This document shows positions 9,301 to 15,455 of a stretch of 18,313 nt of DNA, in pieces (position 1 is the first letter of the stretch; the number at the start of each line of letters is the position of its first letter). Source of the DNA: an uncultured Clostridium sp. Its GTDB lineage: Bacteria; Bacillota; Clostridia; Lachnospirales; Lachnospiraceae. The notes below the pieces were generated by a model that was not told where the DNA came from, made no database searches, and saw nothing but the letters and a program-made list of their open reading frames with translations. Made by a program: the position numbers and the translations under genes. Location: assembly GCA_902464345.1 (NCBI GenBank), contig CABQJA010000026.1, positions 1-18,313 on the forward strand, in the 5' to 3' direction.

Positions 9301-9594
9301 GCCGCTTCTGGTATAGATCGACTGTTCCTGCTGATCGATCAGCTTCAGCGTGATCTCAGAGGAATTACTTCCGGTAATGCGAAGATAGATCCGGTCTCCG
9401 GTCTGTGCATCCTTCAGTGCATTTGAGCGCACCTGAACCGGGGTGCCATTCATCTCTACGACCGGATGCTCACCACCCTGCAAAACCGTACCGGTCAGAA
9501 GGTCACCGACTGCATAATCGGTCTGATTTGTGCCGGAAGTATAATACTTCTGTCCGGTCGTTATGTTGGATATATGATTTAATGTGTTTGACAT
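6304..9594 (-). CDS. Large DUF6240 / FliK-like flagellar protein
   Basis: A 1096-aa protein rich in Gln, Thr, Ser and Glu with long helical stretches. It begins with a short beta-rich domain (AVGDLLTGTVLQG, then GDRIYLRITG) like the start of FliK-type hook-length proteins. A carboxy-terminal region (about residues 965-1040, with GEWGVLHLSVIQN, SLQASLPTRQYGLLQANL) resembles the FliK carboxy-terminal domain that meets the export gate. I recall such proteins annotated as DUF6240 in motile Lachnospiraceae. The likely role is in hook or filament assembly, by inference. The ribosome site AAAGGA (minus strand, 9610-9605) lies 10 nt before ATG 9594 and inside a hairpin arm, and a candidate sigma-D promoter lies just upstream. 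No signal peptide or membrane helix is evident. Confidence 0.75.
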   Translation of the reverse strand: MSNTLNHISNITTGQKYYTSGTNQTDYAVGDLLTGTVLQGGEHPVVEMNGTPVQVRSNALKDAQTGDRIYLRITGSNSSEITLKLIDQQEQSIYTRSGTMQTEIRRNTARFVDTWNETCPDADTKAGQLKEDAEEVSRNLSEEERAKLRQMGIEVSASNITFIKSLLSQMRGKEQDDQLQQAINSVRKQIIIEQPNEHPEAFRMVVGDTSFDLPEALNQLNDQLPLTKEQAVYFIQNQAPFSPDELYKSAYSSKSMPTRKAISDEDFAQLLPQIDRTLQAAGLDITQEQHDASRFLLEYRLPVTTDSLLTYQAIQDLNTNGFTMDNLRTHMKDLIAETKISTGASDTSITVSDMKHLFENSDQYFPAPSKVADAIMDDLNRITDTDMAAFAASGLPYTLETLSAFSRQHTATSGNNSSSDNTPDAASATGISDLTAHRQLEELRLKMTWSAGYALASEDLHIRTRDLTQVVDALREQETTAYRQQMAADGILPTNTEIALIQETNHKLAELPALPAAAIGRTWVSGSFTIQQLHTDGIQALSEYRTSSQDALSSYETMMTTPRSDMGDSIHKAFRNVDPILNELQLPVTEANARAVRILGYNRMELTPENISQVKTADQEVQTLIRNLQPSVVLHLVEDGINPLNMPIQELNAIAEEYIADADVASDEKYSTFLQKLDRRKQISREERTGYIGIYRLIDKITRSQGKDIGTLVRNGQDLTLQNLLTAHRSNRSTGMDTTVDETFGGIDVQTTGTNDSVTNDIQSQIERGTQTAYQSQLVKSLRDALSPDIIDSMVQESASGVTLEEFLDRIEKQLTTEAPTDSSTPAAESMADHTPDLSAFDGTDYQLMQDLQLLPTINNMEALLQLTKGNGIFFQNLSNTIQSLGGSADTARRKLSQLDEALSSPEAMEAAYSDLEQTAAAAAETAEQAGTITARDIQALKQIRSGLRILEKMSRHEQYQIPMEMDGEWGVLHLSVIQNSGKNRSLQASLPTRQYGLLQANLEWNGTDWDTTLTAERSEGVAFLEQNRDAFATALDAITRTAASAGNTISAGTTSPEAPDTAVDDKHPDSDTAPSTDEMYQIAKKLVVFFRHILK

Positions 9595-9604
9595 AGAGTA
9601 TCAT

Positions 9605-9649
9605 TCCTTTATTCCCGAAATATTCTGATATATATATCGGAATAAAGGA
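9605..9649 (-). promoter_or_regulatory. 11-bp inverted repeat that contains the ribosome site of the DUF6240 gene
   Basis: The arms TCCTTTATTCC and GGAATAAAGGA are perfect complements separated by 23 nt; the spacer holds a smaller palindrome (GATATATATATC). On the minus strand the AAAGGA of the 3' arm is the ribosome binding site for ATG 9594. No T-run follows, so this is not a terminator. It could hide the ribosome site in the mRNA or be a protein-binding site. Confidence 0.55.
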
Positions 9650-9661
9650 TGAAAAAACTTA
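9634..9661 (-). promoter_or_regulatory. Candidate sigma-D (FliA-type, flagellar) promoter for the DUF6240 gene
   Basis: Reading the minus strand, TAAG (9661-9658) is followed by 16 nt and TCCGATAT (9641-9634). The flagellar consensus is TAAA, about 15 nt, GCCGATAA. The -35 part overlaps the stop codon of the upstream amidohydrolase gene. The downstream gene is flagellar-like, which supports the reading, but the match is imperfect and the -10 lies within the inverted repeat. Confidence 0.4.
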
Positions 9662-10447
9662 GTGATAAAAGGTCTGATAAAGAGACTCCCGGCGATCGGC
9701 TTTCAGCGGAAAGCTCTCCCGGTAGCGGGCAACATCGGATAGATCAAGGTCGGCATAAAGAGTGCCGGTATCGGCAGGGGCAGCAGGTGCCAGGAGCTCT
9801 CCGGTCGGTGCGTAGGCTGCAGAGCTTGCGGTATAGGAGATGCCATTGCCATGTCCCGTCCGGTTTACACCGAGTATAAAGCATTGGTTCTCAATCGCAC
9901 GTGCCTGCAGCAAGGTATGCCAGTGGGCGATCCGTCCGGCCGGCCAGCTGGCGATAACAACGATCAGTTCCGCCTGGCGGGAAACTGCCTGAAAAATCTC
10001 CGGAAAACGCAGATCATAACAGATAAATCCGGACATGCAGATGTCGGGCAGAGACAGGATGCTGAGTTTATCTCCGGCAATGTAATGTTTGGATTCTTCG
10101 CCGAAGGAGAACGGATGCAGCTTCGCATACTCCTGCAGGATCATGCCGTCCCGGACATAAACCAGCCGGTTCGTATAGCTGTCAGCATGGGCAGCGATAT
10201 ATCCGTAGATAATACCGATGGACAAGCTGCGTGAGAGGCTGCAGAAAAAATCGTCAGTGGAGCAGCCGATGCCTTCCGGTTCTGCGAACAATTCCGGATG
10301 CATAGTGAATCCGGTCAATGTCATTTCCGGAAAAACGATCCAGTCACAGCCCTGTGCGGTGGCCTGTTCCGTCAATTCTGTACAAAGACGACGGTTTTCA
10401 ACAGGATTTTCCCATACGATATTCATTTGTGTTAATGCAAATCTCAT
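9659..10447 (-). CDS. Nitrilase-superfamily amidohydrolase (omega-amidase-like)
   Basis: A 262-aa cytoplasmic carbon-nitrogen hydrolase. The Glu-Lys-Cys catalytic triad is visible: Glu41 in IVFPEMTLTGF, Lys109 in YAKLHPFSFGEE and Cys143 in FICYDLRFPE, with the extra Glu of GEE (116-118) also present. The KLHPFSFGEE and CYDLRFPE forms are closest to the Nit2 / YafV omega-amidase group, which hydrolyses the omega-amides of 2-oxo acids left by transamination of Gln or Asn; this assignment is tentative because family substrates vary. ATG 10447 has AGGAGG 8 nt upstream. The DUF6240 gene follows after 64 nt on the same strand. A divergent hemolysin-III gene lies upstream. Confidence 0.85.
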   Translation of the reverse strand: MRFALTQMNIVWENPVENRRLCTELTEQATAQGCDWIVFPEMTLTGFTMHPELFAEPEGIGCSTDDFFCSLSRSLSIGIIYGYIAAHADSYTNRLVYVRDGMILQEYAKLHPFSFGEESKHYIAGDKLSILSLPDICMSGFICYDLRFPEIFQAVSRQAELIVVIASWPAGRIAHWHTLLQARAIENQCFILGVNRTGHGNGISYTASSAAYAPTGELLAPAAPADTGTLYADLDLSDVARYRESFPLKADRRESLYQTFYH

Positions 10448-10504
10448 AGGTTAGACCTCCTGAATAGTAATTTTTAAAACGGAAAAAATAAATAAAAATA
10501 ACAC

Positions 10505-10533
10505 TTGCATATGATGAATATATGTGATAGTAT
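10505..10533 (+). promoter_or_regulatory. Candidate sigma-A promoter for the hemolysin-III gene
   Basis: TTGCAT (10505-10510), a 17-nt spacer and TAGTAT (10528-10533) match the vegetative consensus well. The leader to the GTG start at 10699 would be about 160 nt. The 251-nt divergent region also holds the amidohydrolase ribosome site and the inverted repeat at 10547-10586; I see no small gene in it. Confidence 0.5.
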
Positions 10534-10546
10534 CAATTCAACAAGA

Positions 10547-10586
10547 TGTAGTTTTGAAAACCACGTGATGAAATATTGAAACTACA
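10547..10586 (+). repeat. 8-bp inverted repeat in the hemolysin-III leader
   Basis: TGTAGTTT (10547-10554) and AAACTACA (10579-10586) are perfect complements 24 nt apart, just downstream of the candidate promoter. The left arm runs into a small palindrome GTTTTGAAAAC (10551-10561). It could be an operator or an mRNA stem; by length alone it could also be chance. Confidence 0.35.
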
Positions 10587-10698
10587 ACATGAAAAATCAG
10601 CATAAAATAGTAGCATAAATGCAACAAGTACACGATAAGAAAAGTATACCCTATGTAGACAAGGAACTACAAGGACTTTTGTAAGGGAGGTAATCTAT

Positions 10699-11415
10699 GT
10701 GGAAGCAATTCAGAAGACAAACGATAAATCGAGAACAGGAAACGCAGGATATGAAACGGCAATCCGGAAACATAAGATCAAGGATCCGGGAAGTGCTATT
10801 ACACATTTTATCGCTATGGTTATGGCGGCTGCTGCCACAGCTCCACTGATTAAGCGTGCCGGACAAAGCACCGGTGGCTCCGGTGTGGCGGCAGTAACTG
10901 TATTCATGGCCAGTATGATCCTGCTTTACGGAGCCAGTACCTCGTATCATAGCTTTGATATATCGCCGAAGGTGAACAAGGTGCTGAAGAAGATCGATCA
11001 TTCCATGATTTCGGTGCTGATCGCAGGAACCTATACGCCACTTTGCATTATCGGGCTGGGAGACCGGCTGGGGTATATTCTGCTGGCGGCAGTCTGGAGT
11101 GTGGCGGCGCTGGGTGTTACCTTTAAAATCTGCTGGGTAACCTGTCCGAAGTGGGTATCATCTGTGATGTATGTGGTAATGGGATGGTTATGTATGTTTG
11201 TAGCACCGTTCTTTATCCGTAATGCAGGCATTCAGGCGTTTGGCTGGCTGCTTGCCGGAGGAATCCTCTATACTGCGGGTGCAGTCTTCTATGCATTGAA
11301 GCTGTCCGCATTTAATGAAAAACATAAGAATTTCGGTTCCCATGAAATCTTCCATCTGTTCTGTATGGCAGGAAGCTTCTGCCATTACATGATGGTATAC
11401 CTATATCTGGCATAG
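10699..11415 (+). CDS. trhA: Hemolysin III / PAQR-family membrane protein
   Basis: A 238-aa protein with about seven membrane helices, of the hemolysin-III (YqfA/TrhA, PAQR-related) family. The family's metal-site pattern is present: STSYHSF (His84), KKIDHSMISVLIAGTYTP (Asp100, His101), and near the end HEIFHLFCMAGSFCH with His215, His219 and His229. Bacterial members have been linked to membrane energetics or fluidity and to weak hemolysis when overexpressed; the role here is not shown. The start is GTG 10699, since GGGAGG lies 8 nt upstream and the ATG at 10697 is in a different frame. The gene stands alone, with its own promoter and a strong terminator after it. Confidence 0.92.
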   Translation: MEAIQKTNDKSRTGNAGYETAIRKHKIKDPGSAITHFIAMVMAAAATAPLIKRAGQSTGGSGVAAVTVFMASMILLYGASTSYHSFDISPKVNKVLKKIDHSMISVLIAGTYTPLCIIGLGDRLGYILLAAVWSVAALGVTFKICWVTCPKWVSSVMYVVMGWLCMFVAPFFIRNAGIQAFGWLLAGGILYTAGAVFYALKLSAFNEKHKNFGSHEIFHLFCMAGSFCHYMMVYLYLA

Positions 11416-11455
11416 ATACTCTGCAGAAAGCGATTTGTATAAGCCGGAATCATTT

Positions 11456-11500
11456 CCCTCTTTATCAGGCAGTCGAGCGTCTGATAAAGAGGGTTATTTT
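11456..11500 (+). terminator. Rho-independent terminator after the hemolysin-III gene
   Basis: CCCTCTTTATCAG (11456-11468) and CTGATAAAGAGGG (11481-11493) form a perfect 13-bp stem around a 12-nt loop, followed by TTATTTTAT. Confidence 0.88.
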
Positions 11501-11581
11501 ATGTGTTTTGGTTGCATAATTTGGCAGAATATGTAACTATAGTAGGTAAGGACAGAATGAAAGATAAAAGGGGGACTGACA

Positions 11582-11926
11582 ATGGAAAAGGAATATAAGA
11601 AGAAAGGGCAGAATCCGGTATTGATCGTGTTATCGATATGCAATCTGCTGGGGGCAATCTGTATCGCATATGAAGTGTTTGTCGGAGTGCTGCCGATTCC
11701 TTTCAGGATTCAGACGGAAATCGTAATGCTTTCAGGGATGCTTCCATTTGCATGTATTGCATGGGGAATCTGGGATACGATTCATAAGAAGCGGACAAGC
11801 ATAGGCCTGATCATGGGGATTATTAATATGGGAATCGTAGGGGTTGCGGCAACATGGTTTGTCCTGCTGCTCGTTCTTGGTATGTTGACCTGGGATCCGG
11901 TAAGCGGCAGCCCGTTCTGGCAGTAA
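11582..11926 (+). CDS. Small membrane protein of unknown function
   Basis: I do not recognise this 114-aa protein. A lysine-rich amino end (MEKEYKKKG) is followed by three or four membrane helices, at about residues 12-34, 45-63 and 72-102 (the last long enough for two). The loop between the second and third carries HKKRTS, which by the positive-inside rule would face the cytoplasm. AAAGGGGG lies upstream of ATG 11582, so expression is likely. It follows a strong terminator, so it starts a new unit. The gap to the next gene is 25 nt, so the two small membrane proteins are probably made together. Confidence 0.7.
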   Translation: MEKEYKKKGQNPVLIVLSICNLLGAICIAYEVFVGVLPIPFRIQTEIVMLSGMLPFACIAWGIWDTIHKKRTSIGLIMGIINMGIVGVAATWFVLLLVLGMLTWDPVSGSPFWQ

Positions 11927-11951
11927 TTTTAGGTAAAAAGGGGAGAAAGCA

Positions 11952-12581
11952 ATGCAGTTTCAGATTAATGCAGAGGAGTTTGAGGAGTCGGAGGAAACGA
12001 AAACCGGAGCTATGCGCTATAAAGTCATGGAAGCAGTACAGAGAACAAACTATCTGGAGAATGTCTATGAACAGAAGGCAGATTGTATTCGGATGCGGAA
12101 GCGGAATCTGGGATGGGCAATCGGATTAAGTCTCGGTGTGGCAATCCTGTTGGCATTGATTGCGACAACTATGTGGATTTTTACCAGAGGCAGTGGATAT
12201 GGCGCAGTTTTTGCCATGTGGCCGATTCTGTTACTCAGTGTTATGACAGTGCTTTTTGTGTTCAATGCACTTCGGAAACTGGCCTCCTTTCTGACGCATC
12301 AGGGCGTTTTCTCAGCACCGCTTCGGATGATTTACAATCGGCGGGTGAAACGGTATACATATGAAGAATTGCAGACAACCGGTGTCTATACACTGGCAGA
12401 GGAAGAGCGGGAGTGTCAGCAGCTGCTAAAGCAGATTCGAAATGATCGAAAGGAGTTACAGGCATATCTGGGAAATCCGGAAGCAACCGTAGAGGCAGGA
12501 GAAGAGATTCTGGCATATATGGACAGTCATTTTGAGGAGAAGGACCGGAAAGCGACCCTGCTTTATGGAGAGCGGGTTTAA
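11952..12581 (+). CDS. Two-helix membrane protein with carboxy-terminal coiled coil, unknown function
   Basis: I do not recognise this 209-aa protein. It has an acidic amino end (EEFEESEETK), then two membrane helices at about residues 53-76 and 83-106, then a cytoplasmic-type tail with charged, heptad-like segments (about 143-205, LAEEERECQQLLKQIRNDRKEL). The hairpin-plus-coiled-coil shape is common in membrane scaffolds but does not show a function. GGGGAG lies 7 nt before ATG 11952. It lies 25 nt after the small membrane protein gene and 97 nt before the GGDEF gene. Confidence 0.72.
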   Translation: MQFQINAEEFEESEETKTGAMRYKVMEAVQRTNYLENVYEQKADCIRMRKRNLGWAIGLSLGVAILLALIATTMWIFTRGSGYGAVFAMWPILLLSVMTVLFVFNALRKLASFLTHQGVFSAPLRMIYNRRVKRYTYEELQTTGVYTLAEEERECQQLLKQIRNDRKELQAYLGNPEATVEAGEEILAYMDSHFEEKDRKATLLYGERV

Positions 12582-12624
12582 AGGGAGAAAACCGTACACC
12601 ACTCTTTTATTTGTGTGGGATTCA

Positions 12625-12633
12625 TGGTAAAAT
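12625..12633 (+). promoter_or_regulatory. Possible extended -10 promoter before the signalling genes
   Basis: TGGTAAAAT has the TGn plus TATAAT-like form of an extended -10 element, in the 97-nt gap before ATG 12679. There is only a poor -35 (TTTTAT, 12605-12610, 17-nt spacing). If real, the four signalling genes could be transcribed apart from the two membrane-protein genes. Confidence 0.28.
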
Positions 12634-12678
12634 AATGGCAGTATTTACAGCAATGGAAGGCAGATTACAGGAGAAGAT

Positions 12679-14463
12679 ATGGGGCGGTTTTTAATTGTAT
12701 CCAGAGTGGAACGTTTGGCGGAACATCTGGAGCTTGCAGAAAAATATAATGTGGGATTCGAAATCAATGATTTCTTTGATCCGCAGCTGTTGGATGATGA
12801 GAAACGGCAGCAGGCGGTGATCAATCGGTATCTGAAGGCCGGGCTTCCGGAAGGTAGTACGATGCATGGGGCATTTTTTGATGTGACGGTGTTCAGCAAC
12901 GATGCAAAAATCCGTGAGATATCGAACCTGCGGATGCATCAGAGCATGGAGATTGCGAGAAAGCTGCATGTGAAGGGTGTAGTATTCCACACGAACTGGA
13001 ATCCGATGGTCTGTGGTGAGATTTATGAGAATCAGATTGTGGAACGGACCGTTTCTTATATGAAGGCATTGCTGGAGCAGTATCCGGAGATTGAGATTTA
13101 TCTGGAGAATATGTTTGATTCCGATCCACGGATCCTGACACGGATATCGAAGGAGCTGAAGGCGTATAAGAATTACGGTGTGTGCCTGGATTATGCACAT
13201 GCAACGATATATGGCAGTGATATTGCACATTGGATCGAAGAGCTGACGCCGTATATAAAGCATTTGCACATCAATGATAATAATCTGAAACAGGATCAGC
13301 ACCTTGCACTGGGAGAGGGACAGATTGACTGGCACCGGTTTATGGAGTATTACCGGACTCGATTTGCGGAGTGCAGTGTACTGATCGAGACTACGCAGCC
13401 GGAGAATCAGGCGAAGTCCCTTCAATATCTGGAGGCTTTTGGCAAGGGTGAGATACAGCCGAAGATTCCGGGCAGGGTGCTTCATTCCGAAGAACTTCTG
13501 GAGAAAATATTCTGGTATATGAATCAGCTGGTGGATGAGAGAGGCTTTTCTTCTACCCTGATGCTTCTGACAAATATGGGGCGGTGTCTGGTGAATTCGG
13601 ACCGGGCATCCTTCTGGTACTGGGACGTAAAGAGAAAGCAGTATTGGACACTGGCGGCACTGGACAGTGATCAAATCATTGTTCCGGAGGGTTCCGGGAT
13701 TGTCGGAGCATCGATTCGAAATAATGAGATTATATTGATCAATGATCCATATGGAGATAGCCGGTTTAATCCGGAGGTGGATCGCAAGACCGGCTACAAG
13801 ACCCGTTCGATTTTATGTATACCGGTTACGAATACACAGGGTAAGGTGATCGGTGCTTTTCAGGCGATTAATAAGATGAGTGAGAACGGCACGGATGGGT
13901 TTGACGAGCGGGATGTGAACCGGCTCCGGCTGGCTGCCGTTTATTGCGGCAAGACATTAGAGTCCCATCTGTTATATCATGAGGCACAGGTAGACCAGCT
14001 GACCGGACTTAAGAACCGGCGAGGGTTCTATGAGTATTACAGTGACAGTGTCAGACCGGCGTTGCGGAATCAGCCGGTATCCGTGATCATGTGTGACATT
14101 GATTTCTTTAAAAAGGTAAATGATACCTATGGACATACGGCCGGAGATGCAGTACTGATGTATATTGCAGATATTCTACAGAGGAGTATCCGGGGGAATG
14201 GAGAGGTCATCCGCTGGGGTGGTGAGGAGTTTATCCTGCTGCTTCCGGGACGAGATCTGGAGCAGGCGGTTCAATTGGCAGAGGAGATCCGGACAACGGT
14301 AGAGGCACAGGGGTGTCCATATGAAACAGAGGAAATCCGGGTAACGATGTCGTTTGGTGTCCGCGAACTGGATGCGGATATTCCGGCAGATGAGAATATT
14401 GAATATGTAGATGTGAAGTTATATGAGGCAAAAGAGACTGGGCGAAACCGGGTCGTATCTTAG
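12679..14463 (+). CDS. Endonuclease-IV-like TIM barrel fused to GAF and GGDEF: probable diguanylate cyclase
   Basis: A 594-aa fusion. Residues 1-255 form an AP_endonuc_2-type TIM barrel. All nine metal-ligand positions of endonuclease IV can be matched: His63 (TMHG), His104 (VVFHTNW), Glu143 (YLENM), Asp171 and His174 (CLDYAH), His197 (HLHIND), Asp206 and His208 (QDQHLALGEG), Glu237 (LIETT). Residues of about 285-430 form a GAF sensor. Residues 437-594 form a GGDEF domain with DQLTGLKNRRGF, the DID metal site (Asp473) and GGEEF (514-518), so it likely makes cyclic di-GMP. The inhibitory RxxD site reads RGNG, so feedback is probably lost. AGGAG lies upstream of ATG 12679. The TIR gene follows after 37 nt. 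The barrel may be an enzyme or a sugar/DNA-damage sensor; that is inference. Confidence 0.88.
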   Translation: MGRFLIVSRVERLAEHLELAEKYNVGFEINDFFDPQLLDDEKRQQAVINRYLKAGLPEGSTMHGAFFDVTVFSNDAKIREISNLRMHQSMEIARKLHVKGVVFHTNWNPMVCGEIYENQIVERTVSYMKALLEQYPEIEIYLENMFDSDPRILTRISKELKAYKNYGVCLDYAHATIYGSDIAHWIEELTPYIKHLHINDNNLKQDQHLALGEGQIDWHRFMEYYRTRFAECSVLIETTQPENQAKSLQYLEAFGKGEIQPKIPGRVLHSEELLEKIFWYMNQLVDERGFSSTLMLLTNMGRCLVNSDRASFWYWDVKRKQYWTLAALDSDQIIVPEGSGIVGASIRNNEIILINDPYGDSRFNPEVDRKTGYKTRSILCIPVTNTQGKVIGAFQAINKMSENGTDGFDERDVNRLRLAAVYCGKTLESHLLYHEAQVDQLTGLKNRRGFYEYYSDSVRPALRNQPVSVIMCDIDFFKKVNDTYGHTAGDAVLMYIADILQRSIRGNGEVIRWGGEEFILLLPGRDLEQAVQLAEEIRTTVEAQGCPYETEEIRVTMSFGVRELDADIPADENIEYVDVKLYEAKETGRNRVVS

Positions 14464-14500
14464 GGAGATAGGGAAAATTACAGGTATAGGAGGCAGAAAT

Positions 14501-15412
14501 ATGGCAGACAGAAAATCTGTTTTTATCAGTTATAGTTCCAAAGATCGAGCTTTCGTGGATAGGATTGTACATAAATTAGAAGAAATGGGAATCTACTGCT
14601 GGCAGGCACCGGAGCATATTCCGGCAGGTTCCAGTTATGCAAAGGAGATTCCGAAGGCAATTCGGGAATGTGAGGTGTTCTTACTGTTCTTATCAGAGCG
14701 GTCGCAGGATTCCATCTGGGTGGAGAAGGAGACAGACAGTGCGATTTCCGAGCGGAAGAACATTATTCCGTTTCAGATAGATGATGCACCGTTAAATGAG
14801 ACATTTCGATTTTATTTAAATAACGTGCAGATGATCTATTATGCACAGAATCCGGAAATGGCAATGAGAGAGCTGGAGGAAGAGTTAAAATATCTGGCAC
14901 AGCCGATGGAGACTTCGGATGGTACAGAGGTGGATGATACAGAGGCAGCCGGGCATGTGCAGAAACAACCGACAGCAGAAGCAGTGACCGGACAGTCGCA
15001 TATGAGCTTTGCCAGACAGCCGCGGAATACAAATGCGCTTCGGATCAATCGGATCCCGCTTACGTGCAGAAACTGCGGAAGCAAGAACCTGAGCAACGTA
15101 TCCATGGGCATTTATCGCTGTGATGATTGCGGTACAGAGAATTATGATGATTATCAGACCGTCCGGAATTATCTGGATAAGGTCGGAATGGCACCGGCAC
15201 TGGTGATCGAGAAGGAGACCGGAGTTCCGCGCCGGGTGATCAATTATTTCTTTAAGCAGGAATATCTGGAGATTCCGAAAAGCTCCACGATACGGGTTCC
15301 GTGTGAACGTTGCGGAGCACCGATCCGAACCGGTACCCTGTGTGATGCGTGCAAGAGTGTAGCACTCGGAACTGCGAAGAAGGGAAAGGATGCATGGCAT
15401 TCGAAGCATTAA
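14501..15412 (+). CDS. TIR domain protein with zinc ribbon and YvyF-like carboxy terminus
   Basis: A 303-aa protein. Residues 4-135 form a TIR domain: VFISYSSKD, then WQAPEHIPAG, then SIWVEKE with Glu77 at the place of the catalytic glutamate of NAD-cleaving bacterial TIR domains. A low-complexity linker (136-183) follows. Residues 187-211 form a zinc ribbon (C189, C192, C207, C210). Residues 214-288 resemble YvyF (TIGR03826, encoded in the comF-flgM region of Bacillus): YDDYQTVRNYLDKV, a short helix-turn-helix-like segment, then PCERCGAPIRTGTLCDAC (C268, C271, C281, C284). ATG 14501 has AGGAGG 7 nt upstream; the upstream ATG at 14423 lies inside the previous gene and lacks this site. Whether it cleaves NAD or only scaffolds is not known. 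Confidence 0.85.
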   Translation: MADRKSVFISYSSKDRAFVDRIVHKLEEMGIYCWQAPEHIPAGSSYAKEIPKAIRECEVFLLFLSERSQDSIWVEKETDSAISERKNIIPFQIDDAPLNETFRFYLNNVQMIYYAQNPEMAMRELEEELKYLAQPMETSDGTEVDDTEAAGHVQKQPTAEAVTGQSHMSFARQPRNTNALRINRIPLTCRNCGSKNLSNVSMGIYRCDDCGTENYDDYQTVRNYLDKVGMAPALVIEKETGVPRRVINYFFKQEYLEIPKSSTIRVPCERCGAPIRTGTLCDACKSVALGTAKKGKDAWHSKH

Positions 15413-15455
15413 GACGGACGGAAATCAAGCATATGAGAAAGCGAGGAAGTGCGTA

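Noticed and set aside
10697..10699. ATG two bases before the hemolysin-III start
   Set aside because: It is in a different frame from the conserved protein; the GTG at 10699 has the right frame and ribosome-site spacing.
12691..13674. Long open frame on the minus strand opposite the GGDEF gene
   Set aside because: It is antisense to the well-supported barrel and GAF domains, has odd composition rich in Ile, Leu, Gln, His and Arg, and no recognisable motif.
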